From Phytohabitans houttuyneae (GTDB taxonomy: Bacteria; Actinomycetota; Actinomycetes; Mycobacteriales; Micromonosporaceae): 64,000 bases of DNA. A program made the position numbers and the translations under genes. Shown here piece by piece: positions 39,545 to 49,030 of the stretch. Every line of letters starts with the position of its first letter. The stretch's first letter is position 1. The stretch lies in NCBI RefSeq assembly GCF_011764425.1, contig NZ_BLPF01000002.1, positions 868,997-932,996 on the forward strand. Reading direction: 5' to 3'. The notes under the pieces were generated by a model. It saw nothing but the letters and a program-made list of their open reading frames with translations, had not been told where the DNA came from and did not search any database.

Positions 39545-40783
39545 GTGGCGACGAGTGGCCGCAACCGACGAGCACCGGCGTCCACGCCGCCGAAGGACGC
39601 GTGGCTTGTCGATGTCGCCGACGCCGCCTCCCGCGACGCGGGCGGGGTCCCCGTGCAGCTGCTGGGCGACTACCTGCCGTTGCTGGCGGACGCGGCCGTC
39701 AGCGGGCGACGGCCCAAGCGTGCCGAGCTGGAGACGGTCAGCCTGCTGGGACGGCAGGCCGCGGAGCGCGGCATCTCGGCGGGGCGGGTGGTCCAGCTGT
39801 ACCTGTCCGCGGCCCGGCGGTTATGGCAGGAGTTGCCGATGGTGGTCCGCACCCGTGACCGGGAAGCGGTGCGCGCGGCGGCCGCCGCAGTCCTGCACGT
39901 CATCGACGAGGCGGTGGCGACGCTCGCCGAGGGTTACGCCGAGGCCCGGCGCGACCTGGTCCGCCGGGAGGAGACGCTGCGGCGGGAGCTGGTCGACGAC
40001 CTGTTGCGCGGCGACTCCGACCTCGGCGCGCTGGTCGAGCGGGCCGAGCCATTCGGCCTCGACCTGGCCAGGGTGCACCAGGTCGCGCTGGCCGCGCCCG
40101 CCCGCCGGCTGCCGGACACCGACGCCGCCATCAGCGCACTGGAGTCGGTCATCTTCGACCGGCTCGGCGACCGCGACGTGCTGGTGGCCACCAAGGACGG
40201 GATGCTTGTCGTGCTGGCGCCGGCGGAGCCGGCCGCGGCGGGCCTGGCCAGCCCGGCCGCCGCGCTACCCAACGACCTCGGGCAGTTGATGCACGGTGAG
40301 CTCAACCGCCTCCGGCACGGCCGGCCCTGGCGGGTGGCGGTCGGGCGGGCCCACCCGGGCCTGTACGGCATCGCCCGCTCGTACGAGGAGGCGCGTGAGG
40401 CGCTGACGATGGCCGGGCGGCTGCGGGTGGACCAGCGTGTGGTCAACGCCCACGACCTGCTGGTCTACCGTGTCCTGATCCGTGACCAACCGGCCATTGT
40501 GGACCTGGTCTCCGCAGTGCTCACTCCGCTCACCCGCGCCCGCGGCGGAGCCGAGCCACTGCTCGCCACGCTGGAGGCGTACTTCGGCACCGGCGCGGTG
40601 GCGACCGAGGCGGCCAAGCTGCTGCACGTGTCTGTCCGGACCGTCACCTACCGGCTGGACCGGATCAGGACCCTGACCGGCTACGACCCGGCGAGTCCGG
40701 AGCACCGCTTCACCCTGCAGACCGCGGTACTGGGCGCCAAGGCGCTCAACTGGCCCGCCGAGCCCTTGCCGACGGCCGGCTAG
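39545..40783 (+). CDS. PucR/CdaR-type transcriptional regulator
   Basis: 412 residues. A helical sensory N-terminus (RAELETVSLLGRQAAERGIS) leads to a GGDEF-like degenerate central domain (VAVGRAHPGLYGIARSYEEAREAL) and the PucR C-terminal helix-turn-helix (YFGTGAVATEAAKLLHVSVR then TVTYRLDRI). The GTG start follows GGAGGTGAGC. Family members activate purine or amino-acid catabolism or secondary metabolism; no target is obvious beside it. Confidence 0.85.
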   Translation: MATSGRNRRAPASTPPKDAWLVDVADAASRDAGGVPVQLLGDYLPLLADAAVSGRRPKRAELETVSLLGRQAAERGISAGRVVQLYLSAARRLWQELPMVVRTRDREAVRAAAAAVLHVIDEAVATLAEGYAEARRDLVRREETLRRELVDDLLRGDSDLGALVERAEPFGLDLARVHQVALAAPARRLPDTDAAISALESVIFDRLGDRDVLVATKDGMLVVLAPAEPAAAGLASPAAALPNDLGQLMHGELNRLRHGRPWRVAVGRAHPGLYGIARSYEEAREALTMAGRLRVDQRVVNAHDLLVYRVLIRDQPAIVDLVSAVLTPLTRARGGAEPLLATLEAYFGTGAVATEAAKLLHVSVRTVTYRLDRIRTLTGYDPASPEHRFTLQTAVLGAKALNWPAEPLPTAG

Positions 40784-40841
40784 CAGGATCACCGGCGGCC
40801 GAGGGCGCATGAGATGGCCGCGACTACCCCGATCCGGGCTC

Positions 40842-41741
40842 TCAGGCGTGCTGGCGGCGGTGGGCCCCCGGCGCGACGCCGAACTCGCGCTTGAAGGTCT
40901 TGGCGAATGCGAACTCGGACGAGTAGCCGCAGCGCCTGGCCACAGTGGACAGTGGAGCGTCGGTCTCCCGCAGCAGCCCCGCCGCCACGGTCATCCGCCA
41001 CCAGGTCAGGTACGCCAGCGGCGGCCTGCCCACGAGGGTGGTGAAGCGTTGCGCGAACACGCTCCGGGACAGCCCCGCCCGCGCCCCCAGCTCGCGCACG
41101 GTCCACGGCGCTTCCGGCTCGGCGTGCATCGCGTGCAGTGCCGCGCTGACGGCCGGATCCGCGAGTGCCGCCGGCCAGCCGGTCGGCGCTCCGGTCGCCT
41201 GGTCGTCGAACCAGGCGCGCAGCATGTAGAGCAGCAGGAGGTCGAGCAGCGCGGACACGCTCGCGGTCGTGCCCGCGCGCGGCTCGGCCAGCTCGGCGCC
41301 GAGGAGGTCCACCGCGGTCCGCAGTCGCTGGTGGCGCCCGACCTGGGCCGGCAGGTGGACCACGTCGGGCAGGTCCGCCAGCAGGGGGTGGGGGCGCGAC
41401 CGGTCCAGCACGTAGGCGCCGCAGAGCAGGTCGGTGACGGGGCCGGTGCCGGGCGCGTCCACCCGGTCGCGGCCGCCCAACCGGAACTCGGTGAGCGGGC
41501 TTGTGGGGTCGTCGGCCAGGGCGTGCCCGGGCTCGCGGGGCAGGAACACGATGTCGCCGGTGGCCAGGCGCAGCGGTGCGGCGTGCGCCGGCAGCAGCCA
41601 GCAGGTGCCGCTGAGGACGATGTGGAAGCCCGCGCCGTCGGTCGGCGGGAAACGCAGGCCCCAGGGTGCCCCCAGCCGGTTGCGATTCGAGTGCGGACGG
41701 CCGGTCCGCATGGTTGTCACCGCTCCGCTCAGCACGTCCAC
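40842..41741 (-). CDS. AraC-family transcriptional regulator with cupin N-terminus
   Basis: 299 residues. An N-terminal cupin-type sensing domain (GFHIVLSGTCWLLPAHAAPLRL, GDIVFLPREPGHAL) is joined to two AraC helix-turn-helix motifs (WTVRELGARAGLSRSVFAQRF and STVARRCGYSSEFAFAKTFK). It is divergent from the enoyl-reductase-like gene at 41874 with 132 bases between, and likely regulates it. The small-molecule effector is unknown. Confidence 0.88.
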   Translation of the reverse strand: MDVLSGAVTTMRTGRPHSNRNRLGAPWGLRFPPTDGAGFHIVLSGTCWLLPAHAAPLRLATGDIVFLPREPGHALADDPTSPLTEFRLGGRDRVDAPGTGPVTDLLCGAYVLDRSRPHPLLADLPDVVHLPAQVGRHQRLRTAVDLLGAELAEPRAGTTASVSALLDLLLLYMLRAWFDDQATGAPTGWPAALADPAVSAALHAMHAEPEAPWTVRELGARAGLSRSVFAQRFTTLVGRPPLAYLTWWRMTVAAGLLRETDAPLSTVARRCGYSSEFAFAKTFKREFGVAPGAHRRQHA

Positions 41742-41873
41742 TGTCGAAACCTACCGAACATTCGCAACGCCGGACGATCAAGCATGATTGGCGGACGTCG
41801 TGACATGGTTCGTCCACATCGGCTGCTCTAGCGTCGGCCGCGAGCACATCCGAACGAACGACGGAGCAGACCC

Positions 41874-42896
41874 ATGAAGATCGCACTCCACGGCGCCAGC
41901 GGCTACACGGGCCGCCTCGCGGTCGCCGAGCTCGCGCGCCGCGGCATCGACACGGTGCTCGTCGGCCGGGATTTCAGCCGGCTCCACTCGGCCGCGGCCG
42001 GTACCGGCTTCGAGGTCCGGCGTGCCGACCTCCACGACCACGACTCACTGACAGCGGCCTTCGCAGGCGCCGATGCCGTGATCAACACCGCCGGACCGTT
42101 CGCCCGGCTCGGCGCGCCGGTGGTACGCGCCGCGATCGCGGCCGGTGCGCACTACGTCGACACCACGGGCGAGCAGCAGTACATCATCGAGGTCTTCGAC
42201 ACCTTCACCGGCGCCGCCGCCGACGCCGGGGTGACGGTGGTACCGGCCATGGCCGACGACGGTGGGCCGAGCGACTTCATCAGCCACCTCGTCGCCGACG
42301 CCGCCGGCCCGATGGACACCCTGACCGTCGCCCTCTGGTACCGCGGCGGCGCCTTCACCCGGGGAACGCTGCGCTCGCTCGACCCCGACCTGCTGTTCGA
42401 CGGTGCGCTGCGCTACGGCGACGGCGGCTGGACGACGTACGGGGAGGCGAGCCACGCGACGTGGCGCTTCCCGGGCGAAGACCCGCCCGTGAGGGTGAGC
42501 AAGGCCGCGCTCCCGCCGGTGGCGACGGTGCCGAGGCACGTGACGGTCGGGCGCATGGAAGGTCTGCTCGGCGGTTCGTTCGACGTCCTGAAGGACGGGA
42601 TCGCCCCGGCGGTCATCGACGCGCTGCCGGAAGGACCCGACGACGAGCAGCGGCGGCAGGGGCGGTGGACGATCTCGGTCGAGGCGTCCGGGCCGGGCGG
42701 CCGCGCCGTGCGTGGCGAGGTCGAAGGCACCGACGGGTACGGCAAGACCGCCGTGATCGCGGTCGAGGCCGTGTGCAGGCTGGTGAAGGACGGTGCCACG
42801 GCCGGCGTCCTGGCGCCGTCGCAGGCGTTCGACCCGGAGTCGTTCCTGGACTTCCTGTCCGGCCACGGCGTGCGGTGGCACGTCACGACCGGCTGA
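41874..42896 (+). CDS. Saccharopine dehydrogenase-like / trans-acting enoyl reductase-like oxidoreductase
   Basis: 340 residues. The N-terminal Rossmann fold has LHGASGYTGRLAVAELARRG and DAVINTAGPFARLG, then AGAHYVDTTGEQQYI, typical of this NAD(P)-binding family. The substrate cannot be assigned; relatives act in lipid, lysine or polyketide metabolism. A good ribosome site (ACGGAGCAG) precedes the ATG. It is probably controlled by the divergent AraC protein. Confidence 0.82.
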   Translation: MKIALHGASGYTGRLAVAELARRGIDTVLVGRDFSRLHSAAAGTGFEVRRADLHDHDSLTAAFAGADAVINTAGPFARLGAPVVRAAIAAGAHYVDTTGEQQYIIEVFDTFTGAAADAGVTVVPAMADDGGPSDFISHLVADAAGPMDTLTVALWYRGGAFTRGTLRSLDPDLLFDGALRYGDGGWTTYGEASHATWRFPGEDPPVRVSKAALPPVATVPRHVTVGRMEGLLGGSFDVLKDGIAPAVIDALPEGPDDEQRRQGRWTISVEASGPGGRAVRGEVEGTDGYGKTAVIAVEAVCRLVKDGATAGVLAPSQAFDPESFLDFLSGHGVRWHVTTG

Positions 42897-43000
42897 GCCT
42901 GGCGGCTGGACGCCAGCCGGGCGTCAGCGGAACGCAAGCCCGCTCCTCCATGATCCCTTGGCGCTACGCGTGGTGGTGCTCGCAACTCCCGGAGGAACTG

Positions 43001-44398
43001 GTGCGCAAGCTGAATCCTGTCCGGATCGGTTTTGTCGTCGCTCTGCTGTTGGCACCGCTGGTGCCAGGATGGTCGCCGGCCGTGGACCAGGTGGCATCAC
43101 CACCGGCGGTCACGGAGGCCGCCGACAGCGCGACCGCGCTGGCCGCCGCGCGCCGGCAGGGTACGAAGGTCACGGTGACCGGGATGACTCACGAGAGCCG
43201 CCTGGTCCAGGCCCTACCCAACGGGAAGCTCGCGGCGGAGCTGACGATGCGGCCGGTGCGCGCGAAGCGGGGCGACCGCTGGGTGCCGGTGGATACCACG
43301 TTGGTCCGGCGGTCCGACGGTTCGGTGGCGCCGCGGTCGGCGACGGTGGACATGGCGTTCTCCGGCGGCGGGAAAGGGCAGCCGCTGGTGGCCATCGGCG
43401 TGGCATCCGGAGCGGTGGCGCTCACCTGGCCGGGCTCGCTGCCCACGCCGCGGCTGGCGGGGCCGGCGGCGACGTACCCGGAGGTGTTTCCCGGGGTTGA
43501 CCTGGTCCTGCGGGCGGAGGCCGACGGCTACGTCAAGCAGCTCGTGGTGAAGAGCGCCGCGGCCGCCAGGCAGCCGGCGTTGGCCGGGATCCGGCTCGGC
43601 CTTCGGTCCGAGGGGATCGCGATGGGGGTGGACAAGGACGGTTCGACGCAGCTGCGTGACCGCAGCGGGAAGGTCGTGCTCACCGGCTCGCCGTCGATGA
43701 TGTGGGACGCGGCCGATCCGGTCACCCACGCCGCGGGTGATGGCTCGAAGCGGGCGCGGGTCGCGGTGCGGGTCGGTCGGGACGCGGTGACGCTGGTGCC
43801 GGATCGGGCGATGCTGCGCGACCGGGCGACGCGTTTTCCCGTGGTCGTCGATCCCAGCGCGCACACGCCGTACCGGCACGCCTGGGCGAAGGTCTTCAGT
43901 GGATACCCCGACGACGAGTACTGGAACGGCGGGAACGACGACGCGCTGGGCAAGGTGGGCCGGTGCCCGAAGAACTTCCCGAACGCGTACTGCGGCGGAA
44001 TCGGGGTCGCCCGGACCTACTTCACGTTCGACACGAGCTTCCTCAGCGGCCGTACCGTGAGCCTGGCGGATCTCACGATCAAGGCGACCAACGGCACCCA
44101 GTGCGACGACCGCACGCATCGGGCGTACCTGGCCGGCGCCGCCATCCACGCGGGGACGAACTGGAACAACCAGCCCGGTGGTACTGCCGTGGTGGACGCC
44201 GCCGTCAGCGGCTGCGGCGACGCCAACGCCGTCTGGCGGCGCATTGAGACGAAGGGTGGATTGGACAGTCCGGCTCGGCGCAGCCCATCGCAGCGGGCAT
44301 TCGACGACTGGTTGAACACGCCTGGCAACACCGTGACGACCGCGGACGGACGCACGTTGGTCGGCGTGGTCGATGTCTGGATCGTCCGGCGACCGTAG
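43001..44398 (+). CDS. Secreted DNRLRE-type surface protein, C-terminally truncated; possible toxin carrier
   Basis: 465 residues. GTG 43001 follows GGAGG, and a signal peptide ends near VPGWSPA. The body matches the N-terminal part of very large actinomycete proteins (RWVPVDTTLVRRSDGSVAP, YPEVFPGVDLVLRAEADGYVKQLVV, VVDPSAHTPY) followed by a DNRLRE-like beta domain (ARTYFTFDTSFLSGRTV, GTNWNNQPGG). Relatives continue with LamG or RHS-type domains and toxin tips. Here sequence changes character after GGLDS at about 44270 and ends with about 40 unfamiliar residues (AFDDWLNTPGNTVTTADG). An immunity-like gene follows directly. Confidence 0.65.
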   Translation: MRKLNPVRIGFVVALLLAPLVPGWSPAVDQVASPPAVTEAADSATALAAARRQGTKVTVTGMTHESRLVQALPNGKLAAELTMRPVRAKRGDRWVPVDTTLVRRSDGSVAPRSATVDMAFSGGGKGQPLVAIGVASGAVALTWPGSLPTPRLAGPAATYPEVFPGVDLVLRAEADGYVKQLVVKSAAAARQPALAGIRLGLRSEGIAMGVDKDGSTQLRDRSGKVVLTGSPSMMWDAADPVTHAAGDGSKRARVAVRVGRDAVTLVPDRAMLRDRATRFPVVVDPSAHTPYRHAWAKVFSGYPDDEYWNGGNDDALGKVGRCPKNFPNAYCGGIGVARTYFTFDTSFLSGRTVSLADLTIKATNGTQCDDRTHRAYLAGAAIHAGTNWNNQPGGTAVVDAAVSGCGDANAVWRRIETKGGLDSPARRSPSQRAFDDWLNTPGNTVTTADGRTLVGVVDVWIVRRP

Positions 44399-44452
44399 GA
44401 TGCCTGTGGAGTGGCTGCAAAGGGGCACATCGGGCCTCGGCAAGGAGATGTC

Positions 44453-44803
44453 GTGAGCTTCGACCTGGGCTTCTGGCACGAAGACGCGCAGTCGTCCGTT
44501 GAGCGTGCCGCGGAGATCTATGACCGGCTCACCGATGGTGAGGATGGCGTGGTCCCAGGCGCGCCCGCTGTCGACAGCTTCTTCACCGATGTGCTCGCGA
44601 GGTTCGGTGACCTGACCGTGGAAAACATGGACGAGTCGCCGTGGACGTCGCCTCTGTACCGGACCTCGGAGTGCGTCATCGCGAACATCGCGTACTCGCG
44701 CAGCCAGGAAGTCGCTCCCGTGCTCAGGCGGCTGGCCAACGCGCATGGCCTCACGGTCTTCGACCCGCAGAAGCAAGAGGTGCACCATCCGGCTGTGTCC
44801 TGA
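44453..44803 (+). CDS. Putative immunity-like protein
   Basis: 116 residues, cytoplasmic. FDLGFWHEDAQSS, a variable middle and SECVIANIAYSRSQEVAPVL then LTVFDPQKQEVHHP are typical of small acidic proteins encoded beside polymorphic toxins. GTG 44453 has AAGGAGATGTC in front, which fixes the start. It lies 54 bases after the truncated secreted protein and may be an orphan antidote. Biochemical activity is unknown. Confidence 0.55.
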   Translation: MSFDLGFWHEDAQSSVERAAEIYDRLTDGEDGVVPGAPAVDSFFTDVLARFGDLTVENMDESPWTSPLYRTSECVIANIAYSRSQEVAPVLRRLANAHGLTVFDPQKQEVHHPAVS

Positions 44804-44823
44804 AAGCCGTTGACAGACGACTC

Positions 44824-45798
44824 TCAGGACGGGGCCGTGTAGCGGGTGACGATCGCGGCGGCGCGGTTGCGCAGGGAGTCGCGCAACGACTGTGGGGCAA
44901 GGGCTTCCGCGTTCGTGGCGAGCTGCCACAGTGCCCACTCGGCATGCCGCGCGTCCTGGAAGGTGACCTCCAGGCGCAGCCAGCCGTCCGCGTCGGTTTC
45001 CTCGGCGAGGACGGCGAGCGCGGTGCCCACCAGGTCCTCGCGCCGGGCCGGGTTTATCCGCACCAGCACGGTGAACGGGTCGCCGCCGGTGCGAAACCGC
45101 GTGCTGCGTTCCCGCCAGATCCGGTCCAGGTCGACGCGGTCCGGCCGCTGCGCGGGTTCGGCGAGTGCCTCGGCGGCCAGCACCCGCGAGAGCCGGTAGG
45201 TGCGGTCGGCGCCGGACCGCGTGGCCAGCAGGTAGCCCTGCTGGCGGACCGTGACCAGGCCGATCGGGTCCACCGTGCGCCACTTCGGGCTCTGGCCGAC
45301 GGCGGCGTAGTGGATCCGCAGCTTGCGTCCGGCGAACACCGCCCGCCGCACCTCGGCCACCACCGCGGCGGGCACGTCCTCGGCGATCAGCCGGCGGGAG
45401 AGCAGGTCGGTCTCCGGGTCGATCAAGAGCCGCTGCGCCGCACCGGCCGCGGTGTCCCGATTGCCTTCGGGCAGCGCGTCGACCACCTTGAGCATGGCCG
45501 ACGTGAGCGCCGAGCCGAGGCCGAACGCCTGCGCGCCGCGCCGCGACCCGGCGACCAGCAGGGCGAGCGCCTCGTCGTGGTTGAGCCCGGTGAGCTCGGT
45601 CTGGAAGCCGGGCGACAACGCGAAACCGCCGTGCCGGCCGCGCTCGGCGTAGACCGGGACGCCGGCCGCGGACAGCGCCTCGATGTCGCGCAGCACGGTG
45701 CGGGTGGACACCTCCAGCTCGCGGGCCAGCGTGGCCGCGGACAGCCGCCCGCGCCGGCGCAGCAGCAGCACCAGCGCGACCAACCGGTCGGCGCGCAT
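44824..45798 (-). CDS. WYL-domain (YafY/DeoR-type HTH) transcriptional regulator
   Basis: 324 residues. The N-terminal helix-turn-helix (LSAATLARELEVSTRTVLRDI) precedes a WYL domain (about 135-215; LRIHYAAVGQSPKWRTVDPIGL) and a WCX-type C-terminus. WYL domains bind ligands such as nucleic acids or nucleotides. It is divergent from the RidA gene, and a 7-5-7 inverted repeat lies in the gap. Confidence 0.88.
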   Translation of the reverse strand: MRADRLVALVLLLRRRGRLSAATLARELEVSTRTVLRDIEALSAAGVPVYAERGRHGGFALSPGFQTELTGLNHDEALALLVAGSRRGAQAFGLGSALTSAMLKVVDALPEGNRDTAAGAAQRLLIDPETDLLSRRLIAEDVPAAVVAEVRRAVFAGRKLRIHYAAVGQSPKWRTVDPIGLVTVRQQGYLLATRSGADRTYRLSRVLAAEALAEPAQRPDRVDLDRIWRERSTRFRTGGDPFTVLVRINPARREDLVGTALAVLAEETDADGWLRLEVTFQDARHAEWALWQLATNAEALAPQSLRDSLRNRAAAIVTRYTAPS

Positions 45799-45818
45799 CC
45801 GAAAACCTTACAGGAATA

Positions 45819-45837
45819 CACGACACAGGATGTCGTG
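45819..45837. promoter_or_regulatory. Inverted-repeat operator between WYL regulator and ridA-like gene
   Basis: CACGACA and TGTCGTG are perfect 7-base arms around CAGGA. The site is 21 bases before the regulator start and 60 bases before the RidA-like start, so it can control both. Confidence 0.6.
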
Positions 45838-45896
45838 ATTCGTTGGGAGGCTGTCAACCACGACGCCAGAGATGGCGACTACCGGATGGAGATGCT

Positions 45897-46298
45897 GTGA
45901 CAGTCAAACGAGCGGCGGTCAACCCGTGGCCGTGGTCGTTGGAGCTTGGGTACAACCAGGGCGAGGTCGTCTCCGGGCACACCCGGACCCTGTTCTGCTC
46001 CGGGCAGACCGCGATGAGGGGCGACGGCAAGCCCGAGCACGCCGGTGACATGGCGGCGCAGCTGGCCCTCAGCCTGGACAACCTGGAGGCCACCCTCGGC
46101 GGAGGCGGCATGTCGCTGGCGGACCTCGTCCGGCTCAACGTGTACACCACAGACGTGGACCTGCTTTTCCAGCACTACGGTGTGCTTGCCGCGCGGTTGG
46201 GCGCCGCCGGGGTGGCACCGGCCACCACGATGCTCGGCGTGACCCGGCTGGCGATTCCGGTGCTGATGGTCGAGCTCGAGGGGACCGCGGTCGCGTGA
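45897..46298 (+). CDS. RidA-family protein
   Basis: 133 residues. Typical YjgF/RidA segments are LFCSGQTAMRGDGKPEHAGDM, LVRLNVYTTDVD and MVELEGTAVA. The usual catalytic Arg of true enamine/imine deaminases (near R105 in the motif before the conserved Glu) is not obvious, so another activity is possible. GTG 45897 follows GGAGATGCT. It overlaps the next gene by GTGA. Confidence 0.82.
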   Translation: MTVKRAAVNPWPWSLELGYNQGEVVSGHTRTLFCSGQTAMRGDGKPEHAGDMAAQLALSLDNLEATLGGGGMSLADLVRLNVYTTDVDLLFQHYGVLAARLGAAGVAPATTMLGVTRLAIPVLMVELEGTAVA

Positions 46299-46789
46299 CC
46301 CGGCGCGGGCGGATCCTGACGATCGGCGTCTACGGCTTCGACCGCGAGTCATTCCTGCGACGGCTGGGGGACGCGGGCGCCGGCCTGCTGCTGGACGTGC
46401 GTCAGCGCCGCGGTGTCCGCGGGTCCGAGTACGCCTGGGCGAACTCACGCCGGCTGCAGGCCGCCCTCGCCGAAGCCGGTATCGCCTACGAGCACCACCC
46501 CGAGCTGGCACCGACGACCGAGCTGCGCCAGCTCCAGTACGCCGAGGACGACCGTCGCGGGGTCGGCAAGCGTTCCCGCCGCGAGCTCGCCGCCGAGTAC
46601 GTCCGCCGCTACACCACGGAGATCCTCGACGGCGCCGACCTCGCACCGATCGTGTCGGCGCTGTCGGGCGGCCGGACCGCGGCGCTGCTCTGTGTCGAGC
46701 GCGATCCCGAGGCCTGCCACCGCTCGCTGATCGCGCAGCGGCTGGCCGACGAGCATCGGGTGGCGGTCGAACACCTGCGGCCGCTGTGA
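46295..46789 (+). CDS. DUF488-family protein
   Basis: 164 residues. ILTIGVYGFDRESFLRRL, LLDVRQRRGVRGSEYAWAN and ALLCVERDPEACHRSLIAQRL are the DUF488 hallmarks, including the Cys-His pair at the end. The biochemical role is unknown. It is translationally coupled to the RidA-like gene (GTGA overlap). Confidence 0.85.
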   Translation: MTRRGRILTIGVYGFDRESFLRRLGDAGAGLLLDVRQRRGVRGSEYAWANSRRLQAALAEAGIAYEHHPELAPTTELRQLQYAEDDRRGVGKRSRRELAAEYVRRYTTEILDGADLAPIVSALSGGRTAALLCVERDPEACHRSLIAQRLADEHRVAVEHLRPL

Positions 46790-46826
46790 CGCGCAGGGCC
46801 GGCAAGGAGCGTGCGACGCTAAGGGT

Positions 46827-48103
46827 GTGCCGATCGTCATCGAGCTCGATGTCGCGGCCCCGTGGCAGCCGCCGGCCTCGCCGGTGCGGCCGCGGCTGCG
46901 GCGGTGGCTCACCGTGCCGCTGGCGCTCGTCGCGGTCCTCGCGCTCGTCGGGGCTCGGCGCCGGGCCGGCCGCTCGCGCCGGCGTTCACGCTCGATGGCG
47001 CGGTCCTGGACTTCCTGGCCAGGGGCGACAGCCTCTACCTCGCGCGGTACGCCGAACCGCGCGGCACCCTCGTCGAGGCGTACCGCTTTCCGGGCGGGCA
47101 GCTGCGGTGGTCCTGGGTGTTGGAGCCCGGCGTCCGGCTGGTCCACGCCAGTGAGAGCCGCCTGACGGTGGCCGACGACGACGCGGCTGGCTCCGGTCCG
47201 GTGCTGGCCGGGCTCGACACCGAAAACGGGCTGGCCGTCTGGAGCCGCCCGGGGTACGAGCGCGTCGCCGTCACGGACGCGGTCGTGCTCGCCGCACCAC
47301 CGCATGCGGGCAGCGGTGCCGTACCGGAGTTGGTGGCTTTCGCCAGCGACGACGGCGTCGTGCGGTGGTCGGCGCAGGTGCCGCCGGGCACGAGGGCCGG
47401 GGGCCCGCCGGACATCGGGTTCGCGCCGGTGGTCGGCTCCGGCGTCGCCGTCGTGCTGGCGGACGGGACGGTGCAGGTTCGCGATGTGGACTCGGGCGAC
47501 CTGCGCTGGAACGTGAAGGTGGACGTCACCTGGCCGGTCCGCGGCCTTCTGGTGGTCGGCGACGTGGCCATCCTGTACCCCGTGCCGCAGCCGGAGCCCG
47601 CCGCGCCGGTGGCGGTCGACCTGGGGTCCGGCCGCGTGCTGTGGCGGGCCGAGCCGACCGCCCGGTTGGGTCCGTGCGCCGACGCGCTGTGCGACCTCGC
47701 CGGGTCCGGCACGCGAGCGGTGGATCCCCGCACCGGCCTGCACCTCTGGCGGCAGACCGACTGGCACCTCGCGGGCACCCTCGACGAGCGGCACATCGTC
47801 GTCACCGCCGGCGACCCGGTCGACGCCTCTACGGCCGCGCCGGCCGGGGTGCTGGACGCGCGGACAGGGCGCCGGGTCCGCGAGTTCGGCTCGTGGCGGG
47901 TGCTGGGCTCGGCCCCCGGGCTGGCCATCGTGCAGCATCTCCACAGCGACGGCACGAGCCTGATAGCCAAGGTGGATGTGGAAACCGGCTCCCGGACGGT
48001 GGTGGGCGTGTGGGAAAGCTGGCTGCCCGCACCGCGCTGCCGGTCGACGGCGGTGTTCGTCGCGTGTGCCGGTACCGCCCGGGTCGCGGTCTGGGCGCGC
48101 TAG
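46827..48103 (+). CDS. Membrane-anchored PQQ-like beta-propeller protein; one apparent frameshift
   Basis: About 425 residues when one G is added to the run 46950-46953, giving the anchor LTVPLALVAVLALVG followed by GSAPGRPLAPAFTLDG. The extracytoplasmic part is a PQQ-like propeller with repeated strands (YRFPGGQLRWSWVLE, VRDVDSGDLRWNVKVD, AVDPRTGLHLWRQTD, VLDARTGRRVREFG). It has no visible enzymatic residues and may act as a scaffold. The frame break is probably a homopolymer error. Confidence 0.75.
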
Positions 48104-48239
48104 CCCGCGACTGACGCGCCGCCCGCGACCTCCTAAAAGGGGTACCGATCCCGACATTGGGCATCACCGCGCTGGAGGTTCTGCGGGGCTGTGCACCTTT
48201 GGCGTCCCGGGGAACACCCGGCGCGAATGGTCACCAAGG

Positions 48240-48268
48240 TCGACTGTGCATCGGCAGCCGTCTAGGAT
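48240..48268 (+). promoter_or_regulatory. Probable housekeeping promoter of the HxlR-type gene
   Basis: TCGACT at 48240-48245 and TAGGAT at 48263-48268 are separated by 17 bases, close to the actinomycete HrdB consensus. The predicted start of transcription is near 48275, just ahead of the regulator gene. Confidence 0.55.
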
Positions 48269-48310
48269 AGTGAAGCAACACGAGCGGTGACCGGAAGGAC
48301 GACGGGGCAC

Positions 48311-49018
48311 GTGGCGCGGCGCACCTATGATCAGCAGTGCGCGTTGGCGTACGCCCTCGACGTGATCGGCGAGCGGTGGACTCTCCTGATCATCAGGGAG
48401 CTGCTGTCCGGTCCACAGCGCTATAGCGCGATGCTGGACGCCCTGCCGGGCATCGGGTCGAACCTGCTGGCCGAGAGGCTGGCCTTCCTGGTCGACCGCG
48501 GGCTTGTCGTGCAGAGCGAGCCCGGCCGTCGCACGAGCGGCTACGAGCTCACTGAGCTCGGCGGATCCCTGCGACCCGCCGTGCTCGACCTGGCCCGGTT
48601 CGGCCTCACCTACGCGGCGCGAGAGCGGCCGGCGCCGGGATCGGTCGTGACGGGCGCCTGGGCCAAGCTGGCGATCGAGGCCATGGTGGACGAGCGACGC
48701 GCCGCCGACCTGGCCGAGACGTACCAGTTCGAGGTCGACGACGAGGTCTTCCACGTCGCCGTCGACTTCGGGCGGGTCCGCACGCTGGCCGGTCCCGCCA
48801 CGGACCCGACGCTGACCGTCCGCACCGACGCGACAAGCTTCTTCAAGCTCGGGTTGCGCCAGCTCGATCCGGTCGAGGCCCTCGTCACCGGCGCCGTCCA
48901 GGCCACCGGCTCGGGGCCTGCTGTGATGCGATGCCTGTGGCTGATCGGGCTGGCGAAGGACCCGCCCGCCGGGCTCGCGACGCCGGAGCGGGAGTCCCGG
49001 GCCGGCACCCATTCATGA
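48311..49018 (+). CDS. HxlR-family regulator with SCP2-like C-terminal domain
   Basis: 235 residues. RTYDQQCALAYALDVIGERW and LLIIRELLSGPQRY form the HxlR winged helix with its Cys; the second half (FEVDDEVFHVAVDFG, TLTVRTDATSFFKLGLR) is SCP2 sterol-carrier-like and could bind a hydrophobic ligand. GTG 48311 is used; GTG 48287 is possible. It is followed after 12 bases by the YdeI-like gene. It may be the regulator of the metabolite region to its right. Confidence 0.82.
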   Translation: MARRTYDQQCALAYALDVIGERWTLLIIRELLSGPQRYSAMLDALPGIGSNLLAERLAFLVDRGLVVQSEPGRRTSGYELTELGGSLRPAVLDLARFGLTYAARERPAPGSVVTGAWAKLAIEAMVDERRAADLAETYQFEVDDEVFHVAVDFGRVRTLAGPATDPTLTVRTDATSFFKLGLRQLDPVEALVTGAVQATGSGPAVMRCLWLIGLAKDPPAGLATPERESRAGTHS

Positions 49019-49030
49019 TGGAGGACGCAC

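Noticed and set aside
38860-39585. 241-residue minus-strand gene in the 39-kb gap
   Set aside because: Low-complexity Pro/Ala/Arg sequence without motif or ribosome site, overlapping the start of the PucR gene.
44641-45900. 419-residue plus-strand frame across the WYL regulator
   Set aside because: Shadow of the minus-strand regulator, which has complete HTH and WYL motifs.
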